From: a virus | Length of the DNA stretch: 64,000 nt | Reading direction: 5' to 3' (one strand) | IMG/VR virus record: IMGVR_UViG_3300005842_000485 | Location: 1-64,000 of that record | Part shown: piece by piece, positions 29,949 through 37,342 of the stretch | How the letters are laid out: every line of letters starts with the position of its first letter | Position numbering within the stretch: position 1 is the first letter of the stretch | Program-made: the position numbers and the translations under genes | The notes under the pieces: model-generated | What the model was told of the DNA's origin: nothing | What the model saw: the letters and a program-made list of their open reading frames with translations, nothing else | Databases searched by the model: none

Positions 29949-30164
29949 GTGAGCCTGATAGATCGAATCATCACATTACTGACCACATCGTATGGAGTCA
30001 GTCCGGTGTCCTCGATGCTGCGCCAGAGACCAGAGCTACCGAAGCAGGCGAGTCAAACCGATACTGTATTGCCAGCAAACATGAAATCTGCGGTCGAGCA
30101 AGAAGTTGCGACCGGTGCTGGTGGTGAGCATGAAGCCGGGGCGCCGCCTCCTGGTGCTAGATAA
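29949..30164 (+). CDS. Small hypothetical protein (71 aa)
   Basis: GTG start at 29949 with GGAG upstream. 'SLIDRIITLLTTSYGVSPV' resembles the start of the 29718 product in position and amphipathicity; the rest is polar. Last gene of the accessory operon. Unknown. Confidence 0.45.
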   Translation: MSLIDRIITLLTTSYGVSPVSSMLRQRPELPKQASQTDTVLPANMKSAVEQEVATGAGGEHEAGAPPPGAR

Positions 30165-30274
30165 GCGTGGATCGGGGGTTCATTGCCCCGGCGTTGCCCG
30201 CATGGATCGCCAATGACGAAGGTGCGGCATGCGGGAACCTCCGCGCTTCAAGTCCAGCAAAGACCTCTAGTGCA

Positions 30275-30556
30275 TCAGCCGTAACCACGATCGGGAGGCG
30301 TGTCGGTTGGGGGTGCCGATGCCCTATTGTTCGCGCGCCACGTGGTGAGTTCGATCCAGAGCAGTCGCGTTGCACGTCCCACGTGATGAAGATGCTCCTT
30401 GACGCGAATGACGAGAAAGCGCGCGATCTCTAAGCCAAGCGCCAGTTCGTGCAGCAGGCCGAGCAGAAGTGCTACTGCGAGAACAAGGCATGCGAGGACG
30501 ACGAGGATTGGGTGTGAAGTGAAGAGGTCCGAAGTCGCGATGTCGAACGTTCCCAT
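30275..30556 (-). CDS. Small membrane protein (93 aa)
   Basis: ATG at 30556 with GGAG 6 bases upstream. One transmembrane helix ('ILVVLACLVLAVALLLGLL', ~16-36) and a long amphipathic helix ('EIARFLVIRVKEHLHHVGRA'), then a Pro-rich tail. Convergent to the accessory operon. A plus-strand frame over the same DNA is rejected. Confidence 0.55.
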   Translation of the reverse strand: MGTFDIATSDLFTSHPILVVLACLVLAVALLLGLLHELALGLEIARFLVIRVKEHLHHVGRATRLLWIELTTWRANNRASAPPTDTPPDRGYG

Positions 30557-30568
30557 AGTCCGCTCCAA

Positions 30569-30924
30569 GCTCGCGGTGGTTTCCCACCGGGATTGTCGCG
30601 AGCAGAGCGGATCGGGACATTTGCTTCTTCCGCGATACTACAGCGGATACTTCCGGTCCCCGACCGTTACACGTTCGGTGTCACACCATAGCCTCCTGCG
30701 GCTCGCGCGCAGGAACCGAGGGCGTCACGCTCTCGGAGTCGAACTGTACCCGTGGGCGGAGGAGTGAAACCTCCGTAAGCAGGCCGTGTTCTGTGGCGAG
30801 TACAACCGAAGCATAAAGCGGGCCAGCGACAGCGCACTGATGGGAGCGGGTTTTACGATGTCAGGACTCACCGATCGTGTGCATGCTGGGTAGGGAAAGC
30901 GCAGGCACCGGACACTCCTAGGGT
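30569..30924. other. Gap without gene
   Basis: About 355 bases between divergent genes. Small hairpins CGGTGG/CCACCG (about 30582-30597) and GGAGG/CCTCC (about 30758-30774). No convincing reading frame or strong promoter seen; it must hold the start signals of both flanking genes. Confidence 0.4.
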
Positions 30925-31896
30925 ATGAAGAAATCAAAAGCGCTTCTCCTGGTCTTGGCCGCTGCGTTGCTCTCCACCTCACCTGTCTTCGGGTGGAATG
31001 CCAGAGGACATGAGGCGGTCGCGGCGATCGCATGGGACAACATGCAGCCGGCGACGCAAAAGAAGGTCACGGAAATCCTGAACGCGGCGAAGGCGGGGGA
31101 CTGCCTGCACGAGCTCGGGACGGGATTTGATGCACGAACGTTCTTTATCAAAGCCGCGACGTGGCCCGACGTCGTCCGGCCGGGCGATAACGACACGCGG
31201 CCGTGCACGAAGTTCCATGATCGAGACGCACACTTCTTCGATCACTTTTGGTCAGGAGTCTCGGGCGGCAAGGACGACGAAGCTCCGAAGGCGCTAATCA
31301 TTGTCCCCAAGAAGAGGCCTACGACGAACGCAATCGAACGGGTCTACGAGTTTCGTCCGCTGGTGGCGTGCAAGAAAACGCCGTGCTGTGGAACGCCGGC
31401 TGATCGTGCGCATGACCTCGCATGGATGCTCCATCTCGTCGGGGACATCCACCAGCCGTTGCACAACGCGGCGCGCGTTACCACGGAACCGAAGGAGAAG
31501 GAGGGTGACCACGGAGGAAACCTCTTCCTCTTGAAGAAAGGCACGATTCCAGACAACCTCCACAGCTTCTGGGACGAGATCATCGACGAGTCCATCCCGC
31601 GAAATGGCGAAGCGGAGATGGTGTACATCAACCGGGTCATCAAGCAGATCCAAGCGGATCACCCCAAGGCATCGCTCGCGGCGCGCATGCAATCAGGGGA
31701 TGTTGGCGCGTGGTCGGCAGAAGGACTCGCGACGGCGGAGCGGATGGGGTATCCGAAAGCGTTGCAGCGTGGCGAAACCCCGAGCGACGAGTATCGCAAG
31801 GCGGTATTTACGGTTGCTGACGAGGCGATTGCGCTTGGCGGCTACCGGCTCGCGGACTTGCTCGACAACATGTTCGGTACGGCAGCGAATCCGTAG
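30925..31896 (+). CDS. Secreted S1/P1-type nuclease
   Basis: 323 residues. A signal peptide (~1-23, 'ALLLVLAAALLSTSPVFG') is followed by mature 'WNARGHEAVAAIAW'; in S1/P1 nucleases the N-terminal Trp and nearby His bind the zinc cluster. Further ligands appear in 'HLVGDIHQPLH', 'GDHGGN' and 'NLHSFWDEII'. These enzymes hydrolyse single-stranded nucleic acids outside the cytoplasm. It stands alone between gaps and probably is an accessory (moron) gene, perhaps scavenging nucleotides or attacking foreign DNA. Confidence 0.88.
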   Translation: MKKSKALLLVLAAALLSTSPVFGWNARGHEAVAAIAWDNMQPATQKKVTEILNAAKAGDCLHELGTGFDARTFFIKAATWPDVVRPGDNDTRPCTKFHDRDAHFFDHFWSGVSGGKDDEAPKALIIVPKKRPTTNAIERVYEFRPLVACKKTPCCGTPADRAHDLAWMLHLVGDIHQPLHNAARVTTEPKEKEGDHGGNLFLLKKGTIPDNLHSFWDEIIDESIPRNGEAEMVYINRVIKQIQADHPKASLAARMQSGDVGAWSAEGLATAERMGYPKALQRGETPSDEYRKAVFTVADEAIALGGYRLADLLDNMFGTAANP

Positions 31897-31907
31897 GCTG
31901 CCACCAG

Positions 31908-32174
31908 TCAGCGCGCAGCGTTATGGCCGGCAGGGGACAGGGCCGCTCGCGCCCGAGCTACATCCGCAAGCGTGACCTCGGTAACAGTGCCATCGGTAGC
32001 TTTCACGCGAATCGGAGCAATGTCGGCACGGAATGGTGGCTCTAGCTGCGCGATGGCGTCACAGACGGCAACGAATGGGCGTAGCGCTTCGTCCTTCCGT
32101 TCGATCTCTTGTTCAAGCTTGGAAATACGGTCATCCAAATACCGTAACTCGATCTCATATGCGGTTTCACTCAC
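31908..32174 (-). CDS. Hypothetical protein (88 aa)
   Basis: Starts with a coiled helix ('YLDDRISKLEQEIERKDEAL') then a small alpha/beta region ('IRVKATDGTVTEVTLADVA'). Last gene of the leftward tiny-gene operon, overlapping its neighbour by 8 bases. Unknown. Confidence 0.6.
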   Translation of the reverse strand: MSETAYEIELRYLDDRISKLEQEIERKDEALRPFVAVCDAIAQLEPPFRADIAPIRVKATDGTVTEVTLADVARARAALSPAGHNAAR

Positions 32175-32439
32175 TTAGCTGTTGTGTAGGTAGTGAGAAG
32201 ACGCTATAAGGATTCCGAGCAGCAAGCATGTCGGCGGCACCGTGTGTGATGCCCGTGCTTTCCTCTGCGATCTGGACGCACCGGTGGTAGCCCTGTTCCA
32301 TCGCGTCACGGATCACAACCGTAAGGTTCTCCACAGCGATTTCACTTAGGTCATCCACAACGTTGCAATAGTAGTCCGCGTACTCTTCTGGTGTATGACA
32401 ATCCGCGAGCGTCCGTGGTGTCTCTGATGGTTCAGTCAT
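32167..32439 (-). CDS. Hypothetical protein (90 aa)
   Basis: Acidic helical protein ('TPEEYADYYCNVVDDLSEIA', 'VVIRDAMEQGYHRCVQIAEE'). ATGA overlap with the 28-residue membrane microprotein upstream. Unknown. Confidence 0.6.
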   Translation of the reverse strand: MTEPSETPRTLADCHTPEEYADYYCNVVDDLSEIAVENLTVVIRDAMEQGYHRCVQIAEESTGITHGAADMLAARNPYSVFSLPTQQLSE

Positions 32440-32522
32440 GGCGATGTAAATATAAGAATTGTTGTTACGATGGCGGCGGTGGCCAGAGCGACAATGTAGA
32501 GGACGTATTCTCTATTGGTCAT
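32436..32522 (-). CDS. Membrane microprotein (28 aa)
   Basis: ATG at 32522, stop TGA at 32436. The product is 'MTNREYVLYI' followed by a hydrophobic helix ending 'TTILIFTSP'. Both ends overlap the neighbouring genes as ATGA, which is the best argument that it is translated. Unknown function. Confidence 0.5.
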   Translation of the reverse strand: MTNREYVLYIVALATAAIVTTILIFTSP

Positions 32523-32791
32523 GCTGCTTCTTCGGGAGGAGGAGAGGGGGGAAGGTCGCGCACTTTGTCTCCTTGGGGTGGGAATGCATCACTCGTCCAT
32601 GCCGCATAAGCCATGCGCCAGTACCGCTCCGCTGTGTCACGCACTCGTGGCTCATCTTCCGCTAGGCGGGCAATCTCCTTCGCGTCATAGACGATGCCGT
32701 GCAAGTGCCAGTAGAGGCGCGTCGCCTCTTCCCTCGCCTTCCTGATCTCCTCGGCACAATCGTTACAGTCCTTATGTTCCTCATGCGACAT
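32519..32791 (-). CDS. Hypothetical protein (90 aa)
   Basis: ATG at 32791 after leader TAACCACTGAGCCG. N-terminal His/Cys pair ('HEEHKDCNDCAEEI'), helical middle ('EATRLYWHLHGIVYDAKEIA') and a Pro-rich end. Upstream in-frame sequence is Ser/Arg-rich shadow. Unknown. Confidence 0.6.
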   Translation of the reverse strand: MSHEEHKDCNDCAEEIRKAREEATRLYWHLHGIVYDAKEIARLAEDEPRVRDTAERYWRMAYAAWTSDAFPPQGDKVRDLPPSPPPEEAA

Positions 32792-32795
32792 CGGC

Positions 32796-33263
32796 TCAGT
32801 GGTTAGTGATCTGATTAAGCTTCGCGAACTCACCGTGAACCTTGCTGGCGAAGACGTTGTAGGAGAGTGCCGCCGCATCCTCCGTGTTGTGGTACTCCGT
32901 GATACGGCCATACGGCGTACGAATCTGCATCCTCCATTTCCCGCGCTTCGTCGGACTCACCCCGAGATGCCGGGACGCCCCACGTAGCTTTCGCCTATTC
33001 GCGTTGTTCTGCGCCAGCGTTGCCACGCGGAGGTTCGACCTTTGGTTGTTTAGACCGTTGCCGTCGATATGGTCTGTGAACATTCCAGATGGCGGCGGCA
33101 AGACCTCGCGGTGCATGTGGACGCGCTTCCCGCCTGCCACGCGGCGAGCATAGAACGTCCGATCCCTGTTCTTTTCAGCGAACCACTTGTAAGCAGAAAG
33201 ACGTTCGTAACCAGCGTCGTCTACGAACGCGAACATATCCTGAGTTAGCGGGATGAGCATCAT
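32796..33263 (-). CDS. HNH homing-type endonuclease
   Basis: 155 residues. 'DDAGYERLSAYKWFAEKN', 'KRVHMHREVLPP', 'FTDHIDGNGLNNQRSNLRV' and 'QNNANRRK' are the standard succession of phage HNH endonucleases, with His in 'DHIDGN' and 'HMHR' at the metal site. The C-terminal ~45 residues ('HLGVSPTKRGKWRMQIR') look like an AP2-type DNA-binding repeat. Probably a mobile intruder in the tiny-gene operon. ATGA overlap with the upstream gene. Confidence 0.88.
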   Translation of the reverse strand: MMLIPLTQDMFAFVDDAGYERLSAYKWFAEKNRDRTFYARRVAGGKRVHMHREVLPPPSGMFTDHIDGNGLNNQRSNLRVATLAQNNANRRKLRGASRHLGVSPTKRGKWRMQIRTPYGRITEYHNTEDAAALSYNVFASKVHGEFAKLNQITNH

Positions 33264-33496
33264 GTGGAGCGGCGTTCAATGCGGATACCATCCTCAGCTT
33301 GTAACACCTCGTTTCTCAGCTTCTCAACCTCCTCCTGGTGCTCCTGCTCACGGTGATCGATGATCGAAAGTAGGAAGAGCATCTCGCGCCCGAGGTCAGC
33401 CAGAGATTCTTTCGGGGAGGTAGTAAGGTCAGCGGCGATGTCACGCAGCGCAGTAATCCGGTCTTGTTCTTTGGGGGTGGTGTCGTTACTTGGCAT
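33260..33496 (-). CDS. Hypothetical protein (78 aa)
   Basis: Helical, acidic protein ('LADLGREMLFLLSIIDHREQ', 'EEVEKLRNEVLQAEDG'). ATG at 33496 is preferred over TTG 33502. Overlaps both neighbours. Unknown. Confidence 0.55.
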   Translation of the reverse strand: MPSNDTTPKEQDRITALRDIAADLTTSPKESLADLGREMLFLLSIIDHREQEHQEEVEKLRNEVLQAEDGIRIERRST

Positions 33497-33788
33497 CAGC
33501 AACAGAGTTATCTTTACAGTAGATGGCTCCTATAACTTGGTTCTCGATGTCCGTGCGGCTCTTAGAGAGATCGCTTATCGCCAAACGAGCGATGGAACGC
33601 ACGAGTGTTCTGTCATCTGCGTCTCGTATCTCGCGAAGTGCTTCAAGTGCCCGGACGACTTTGAGGGGAGCAATCCAGCAATCTTCACAAACTCCCGTCT
33701 TAGCCTCCTCCGTGTGCCACGCCGCATATGGCTTGTCATATGCGCATATCAGACATGAGCCGTGTGGCAGCGTTAAACCTTCAGGCAT
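33486..33788 (-). CDS. Zinc-binding hypothetical protein (100 aa)
   Basis: From ATG 33788. 'CLICAYDKPYAAWHTEEA' and 'CEDCW' make two CxxC pairs, a likely zinc knuckle, followed by helices ('VVRALEALREIRDADDRTL'). Overlaps the upstream gene by 8 bases. Unknown. Confidence 0.6.
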   Translation of the reverse strand: MPEGLTLPHGSCLICAYDKPYAAWHTEEAKTGVCEDCWIAPLKVVRALEALREIRDADDRTLVRSIARLAISDLSKSRTDIENQVIGAIYCKDNSVADAK

Positions 33789-34065
33789 CGGAGGGTGGGT
33801 TAGTGGTAGTGATGGCGGCGAGGGCGTCACGGATGATCGTCTCCATGCAGACGTGGCCTTGATCTTTGGGACAGACGCCTTGTGGAGCGTAGCGACGCAA
33901 AGATCGTAGTGCCTTCTCTGCAATGGCGAGCTTGCGGCGGTCTTCCTGAATCGTGGCGAGGAAACGCAGCGGGTCGATAGTCACTGCCCCAAGCTCTAGC
34001 TGAGTAAGGATTACCTCAATCCGGTCTAGCTCCTCGTCCGTGTACGGCTTCACTTCATTGCTCAT
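33781..34065 (-). CDS. Hypothetical protein (94 aa)
   Basis: Helical start ('YTDEELDRIEVILTQLELG') and a Cys/His segment ('GVCPKDQGHVCME'). Leader TGACCACTCCCC before ATG, no SD. Unknown. Confidence 0.6.
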   Translation of the reverse strand: MSNEVKPYTDEELDRIEVILTQLELGAVTIDPLRFLATIQEDRRKLAIAEKALRSLRRYAPQGVCPKDQGHVCMETIIRDALAAITTTNPPSDA

Positions 34066-34717
34066 GGGGAGTGGTCAGGAAGAAGTTGAAGAGGGCCGAT
34101 ACCGCCTGGATATCAGCGTTGTGTTTTGAGGCGTCATTGTCTTCGAGCGGCCAAAGTAAACCATCCTCAAAGTCTTGCCGATCGGCTACATCGACGTGCG
34201 GATACTTCCCTGTGGCATACGTGTAGAGGCGTGGCTCAAAACGACCATTCTGAATAGCGACTCCCCACACGTGGTCGCCGCCCTGCGGCTCCCAGCCGTT
34301 TCGGTTGATGAGTGCCTGTACCGCCCTATTCACGAGCGGTTCTACCTTGAGACGGAGTTCTGCGTCTTCCTTGATGCGGTAAGCGCCACAGTTTGCAAAC
34401 AGCCGCGCGTCTATGTCTCCGGGCGTGTGGGTATCTTGCGATGGCCTATCACGGTCGAACGGACTGACAAAGAAGAAGTGCTCATTGTTTGCTGGCTCCC
34501 ACGGGTACGGGCGCTCTGGCTCGTCAGGGATGGGGGCGAACCACTCCGGGTTGTTTTCCACTGGATACGCCAGTTGGCGACACTCGCAGTCCCTCCCTCC
34601 TTCAAGCCAGTACGCAACGTACACACCATTATCAACACGGGAAGGCTCAAAGATTTTGCCTGTTCCAGCAGCCGGGCATCCAGGGAGGTCTTTGAGGAGA
34701 CGAAACTTCTTAGGCAT
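34055..34717 (-). CDS. Hypothetical protein (220 aa)
   Basis: From ATG 34717 ('MPKKFRLLKDLPGCPAAG'). The N-terminal ~60 residues look like a small beta domain often found in phage proteins ('GKIFEP', 'EWFAPI'). The rest contains 'WGVAIQNGRFEPRLYTYATG'. Largest gene of this operon, no family recognised. Overlaps both neighbours (8 and 11 bases). Confidence 0.6.
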   Translation of the reverse strand: MPKKFRLLKDLPGCPAAGTGKIFEPSRVDNGVYVAYWLEGGRDCECRQLAYPVENNPEWFAPIPDEPERPYPWEPANNEHFFFVSPFDRDRPSQDTHTPGDIDARLFANCGAYRIKEDAELRLKVEPLVNRAVQALINRNGWEPQGGDHVWGVAIQNGRFEPRLYTYATGKYPHVDVADRQDFEDGLLWPLEDNDASKHNADIQAVSALFNFFLTTPHEQ

Positions 34718-34949
34718 TTCTATGAGGGTTACATTCGGCCAAGACGAAAACATCCGATTTACTCAAACCGAGATATTCTTTGACGTAGTCTGCCGCTTCG
34801 TCCCATCCCTGCGCGAGTGCTTCTTTCTTCACACGGCGCAATACATTCCGGATAACCCTAGGATAAATAGCAGAGTTCCGTTGGTTGTAGAGGCTCGCAA
34901 CAAGTTGATCCTCTGCTCTACGCTCTTCTGGTGTAATCGTCTGCGACAT
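34710..34949 (-). CDS. Hypothetical protein (79 aa)
   Basis: Charged helical protein ('ITPEERRAEDQLVASLYNQR', 'AADYVKEYLGLSKSD'). Leader TAACCACCGGCCCCT before ATG. Unknown. Confidence 0.6.
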   Translation of the reverse strand: MSQTITPEERRAEDQLVASLYNQRNSAIYPRVIRNVLRRVKKEALAQGWDEAADYVKEYLGLSKSDVFVLAECNPHRNA

Positions 34950-34961
34950 AGGGGCCGGTGG

Positions 34962-35240
34962 TTAGTTTGCGCGACCAATGATCTCGACGTTGGGCATGCA
35001 CCCTTCATCGTCCGTGCGGCCCATGATATGGGTAGAGCATTCATAGCCGCTCTGGTGCTCCCAGTTGTACTCCCAGCCCCAGCCGCCGAGTTCACGGCGG
35101 ACAACGAATGTACCGGTGCGCTCGCCTGTCGGACTATGCGGGTAATCGTTGCTGGCATCGACGCGCAGAATGTCACCTACTGTGATCTCGATACCGTTCT
35201 TGTCGTAGAGGCCCGTGCTATTCACGCTCTCCTGTGACAT
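34962..35240 (-). CDS. YopX-like protein
   Basis: 92 residues. 'TGLYDKNGIEITVGDILRVD' is the signature opening of the YopX group of small phage proteins (T-G-x-x-D-x-N-G-x-E-I-x-x-G-D), a barrel-like fold of unknown function. Leader TAACCACCCATCCCCCT before ATG, no SD. Confidence 0.7.
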   Translation of the reverse strand: MSQESVNSTGLYDKNGIEITVGDILRVDASNDYPHSPTGERTGTFVVRRELGGWGWEYNWEHQSGYECSTHIMGRTDDEGCMPNVEIIGRAN

Positions 35241-35254
35241 AGGGGGATGGGTGG

Positions 35255-35482
35255 TTAGGAGATTGCCTGTGCCGCGATCCGCCGATTGATCTGGTTCATG
35301 CGCTCGATGGTGGCGACGTGTTTAGCGCACTCCTCTACGAGTTCCTGCTTCTCTCGCTGGAACTGACGGATGACCTCGCAGAGCCACCGAACATCAGGGT
35401 TGCCGAGATCTGCGTCGTTGTGTTGCGCCCAAAACTCGATCCGTTCGAGGCGAGTCTCGATGTGTTCTGGTGCTGGTTCCAT
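35255..35482 (-). CDS. Hypothetical protein (75 aa)
   Basis: From ATG 35482 after leader TAACACCTCCACCTCCC. Helical protein with coiled-coil C-terminal half ('FQREKQELVEECAKHVATIE'). Upstream in-frame sequence is Arg-rich shadow. Unknown. Confidence 0.6.
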   Translation of the reverse strand: MEPAPEHIETRLERIEFWAQHNDADLGNPDVRWLCEVIRQFQREKQELVEECAKHVATIERMNQINRRIAAQAIS

Positions 35483-35496
35483 GGGAGGTGGAGGTG

Positions 35497-35649
35497 TTAG
35501 CCGCGCGACCACCCGCCGCCAACAAGGACGACGATGCCGGCAATGAGCGCGAGGACGCCGAGGAAGATCGACGGCACGGAGATATGGAATAGCTCGATGC
35601 ATCCAATGAGGATGAGGTAGAGCCCGAGGGTGAGATTGGAGAGCGACAT
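35497..35649 (-). CDS. Small membrane protein (50 aa)
   Basis: Two hydrophobic stretches ('NLTLGLYLILIGCIELF' and 'IFLGVLALIAGIVVLVGGG'), so a membrane hairpin. Leader TAACCGCTCCACACT before ATG. Unknown. Confidence 0.55.
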   Translation of the reverse strand: MSLSNLTLGLYLILIGCIELFHISVPSIFLGVLALIAGIVVLVGGGWSRG

Positions 35650-35661
35650 AGTGTGGAGCGG

Positions 35662-35919
35662 TTAGGATGACGACGGGATGGGCATGCCGGCTCGAGCGAG
35701 TTTCATCCGCACCGCCTCTCGGTAGCTCGTGCCTTCAGGGAGGAAGTAGAGCGTCGAGGTCGTGGCTATCGGCGGACGCGGATTCGGGGCGTCGCTTCCT
35801 GGGTAGCGCACTTCACAGGCGTCTTCCGTCACTGCGTCCCCGATCTCGACGAGATCATTGCTGCGGGTCAGGGCGTAGCGTGGCTCCGGTGTGTCGTCGG
35901 GGGTCTCACGCAGCGGCAT
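35662..35919 (-). CDS. Hypothetical protein (85 aa)
   Basis: From ATG 35919, 14 bases inside the upstream gene. Beta-rich polar protein ('SNDLVEIGDAVTEDACEVRY') with a basic helix at the end. Unknown. Confidence 0.55.
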   Translation of the reverse strand: MPLRETPDDTPEPRYALTRSNDLVEIGDAVTEDACEVRYPGSDAPNPRPPIATTSTLYFLPEGTSYREAVRMKLARAGMPIPSSS

Positions 35920-36115
35920 CTTCGTCGATGGGAAGGATGCCGCGCTCTTGGAGGGCCTTGAGGAGAAGGCCTGGGAAGATGGCTCGATGCGAGATATGGC
36001 GGCTATCGGCCTCGCGGTAGCTCTGTTCTCGGAGATTGCAGTATTCATCCAATGGGATGTACTTCAATGCGAGGTCGTAGATGTCCGCGTTCGTGAGGGT
36101 GCCTACGGTCGTCAC
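35906..36115 (-). CDS. Hypothetical protein (69 aa)
   Basis: GTG at 36115 overlaps the previous stop as GTGA and is preferred; ATG 36154 would add 13 residues. Helical protein ('NADIYDLALKYIPLDEYCNL', 'FPGLLLKALQERGILP'). Unknown. Confidence 0.5.
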   Translation of the reverse strand: MTTVGTLTNADIYDLALKYIPLDEYCNLREQSYREADSRHISHRAIFPGLLLKALQERGILPIDEDAAA

Positions 36116-36468
36116 AGCAGCGCGTGTGAAAACGAGACCTGGTGGCCGGGGCATGACACGGGACAGGGGCCGGAGAGATCGCAGGGTGACCGGCGACCCG
36201 TGGTGCGAAACTGCGGAACGGCGCGCGAAATGGCACCCTGCCAAGACTTCGGCACATCCTCCCACGCGACTGTCGGACAGTCATCGACGAACCACGTGTT
36301 GCTCGCCGCTGGCGAGGTGGCGATACGGGGACGTTCTGAAATCCCCGAGACTGCATTGAAGATGACCGGGTTGCCACGGACATCTTGGAGGCCGGTATCG
36401 ACAAAGTATTGCTCGTAGCCAGGCAGGGAGTTCTTCGTATACCGACGGATGGTGTAGCGGGGCGTCAT
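36112..36468 (-). CDS. Hypothetical protein (118 aa)
   Basis: From ATG 36468 after a CA/CU-rich leader. First gene of the tiny-gene operon. Beta-rich ('YTIRRYTKNSLPGYEQYFVD'), four Cys near the end ('CDLSGPCPVSCPG' and others). Unknown. Confidence 0.55.
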   Translation of the reverse strand: MTPRYTIRRYTKNSLPGYEQYFVDTGLQDVRGNPVIFNAVSGISERPRIATSPAASNTWFVDDCPTVAWEDVPKSWQGAISRAVPQFRTTGRRSPCDLSGPCPVSCPGHQVSFSHALL

Positions 36469-36502
36469 TTGTGTTGAGGGTGAGGAGGTGAAGAACAATC
36501 TA

Positions 36503-36530
36503 AGACTACGCCTCTCCTACTGGATGTCCA
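36503..36530 (-). promoter_or_regulatory. Promoter of the tiny-gene operon
   Basis: Minus strand TGGACA (36530-36525), 16 bases, TAGTCT (36508-36503), predicted start ~30 bases before ATG 36468. Variant of the leftward promoter element. Confidence 0.45.
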
Positions 36531-36569
36531 GAGTGCTTATGCACGACTTATCCACAAAATAGAGCGTCG

Positions 36570-36773
36570 TTAGTGGACGGTTTCTCGTCGGACGGGAAGC
36601 GCGGCGCGTGGCTTTGCCCCGCAGTTTGAGCACGGCGTATCCAGCCAGCGTTCGTAGGCCGCATCGTCTTCCTGATCGGTCATGTCAGATGTAAACCAGA
36701 GCGGGATGCTGTGACCGCAGGCGGCGCAGTAGGCAGAAGCGCACCCGCCGTGGACGGGGTCAGGTGAAGCCAT
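36570..36773 (-). CDS. Small zinc-binding protein (67 aa)
   Basis: Two Cys pairs, 'CAACGHSIP' and 'CSNCGAKP', separated by an acidic stretch ('TDQEDDAAYERWLD'), give a zinc ribbon. Divergent from the 36815 gene. Unknown function. Confidence 0.6.
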   Translation of the reverse strand: MASPDPVHGGCASAYCAACGHSIPLWFTSDMTDQEDDAAYERWLDTPCSNCGAKPRAALPVRRETVH

Positions 36774-36814
36774 AGCGGTATGATAGATGGATCACCGGAA
36801 AGAAGGAGTCACGC

Positions 36815-37342
36815 ATGCCGCGTTCACGGAAGCCGGGAACGACCGCCGCCGAGATACGTCCGGGACAAGCCAGCTATGTGCTGGATCGGCTCATCAAGGA
36901 CAAGCGCATCACGCCGTACGACATCCAGCGCTACGTCGCGGACATGGGGAAGGAGATCGACGAACTCCAACGCCGACTTGATTCCTTGCGCACGGCGCAT
37001 GCTCCCCAAGGGGTGCGTCGCGAACTCCCGCCGCCACCACCACCAACGCCACGCAAGCGCCGGCGTCGTCGTGCTCCGCTGCGCGCTGGGAGCGTCGTGC
37101 CGCCAGCAAGTTTGCCGGAGCGTCCGACACCCCCGGAACCACGAAAAGAGAAACAACCGCCATCGAAGAAGCCAGCTATGGGCGTGAGCGCTGAAACACT
37201 GGCCTCCCGGCAGCTCCAAGGTCGGTATTTGGCGCTCATCCGGCAGATTCCCGCACAGAAGCGCGCGCAGTACGCGAAGACAGCGAAGGAGAAGGGTCGC
37301 GAGGCGGCGATCAAGGAGATGCGTAATGCGCGTCGGAAGTAA
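36815..37342 (+). CDS. Basic, Pro-rich hypothetical protein
   Basis: 175 residues, AAGGAG 6 bases before the ATG and -10-like TATGAT at 36780. N-terminal helices ('LIKDKRITPYDIQRYVADMG'), a Pro/Arg central part (PPPPPP then 'KRRRRR'), and a basic C-terminal helix region ('QIPAQKRAQYAKTAKEKGRE'). It could bind nucleic acid or act as a linker protein. Not recognised. The next gene starts inside it with its own AAGGAG. Confidence 0.55.
   Translation: MPRSRKPGTTAAEIRPGQASYVLDRLIKDKRITPYDIQRYVADMGKEIDELQRRLDSLRTAHAPQGVRRELPPPPPPTPRKRRRRRAPLRAGSVVPPASLPERPTPPEPRKEKQPPSKKPAMGVSAETLASRQLQGRYLALIRQIPAQKRAQYAKTAKEKGREAAIKEMRNARRK

Noticed and set aside
30167-30433. 88-codon plus-strand frame
   Set aside because: No ribosome site and overlaps the minus-strand membrane protein, which has a clear transmembrane helix and SD.
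30700-30760. Possible tRNA T-arm (GGAGTCGAACTG) on the minus strand
   Set aside because: The flanking bases do not form T or acceptor stems, and no D or anticodon arm could be drawn.
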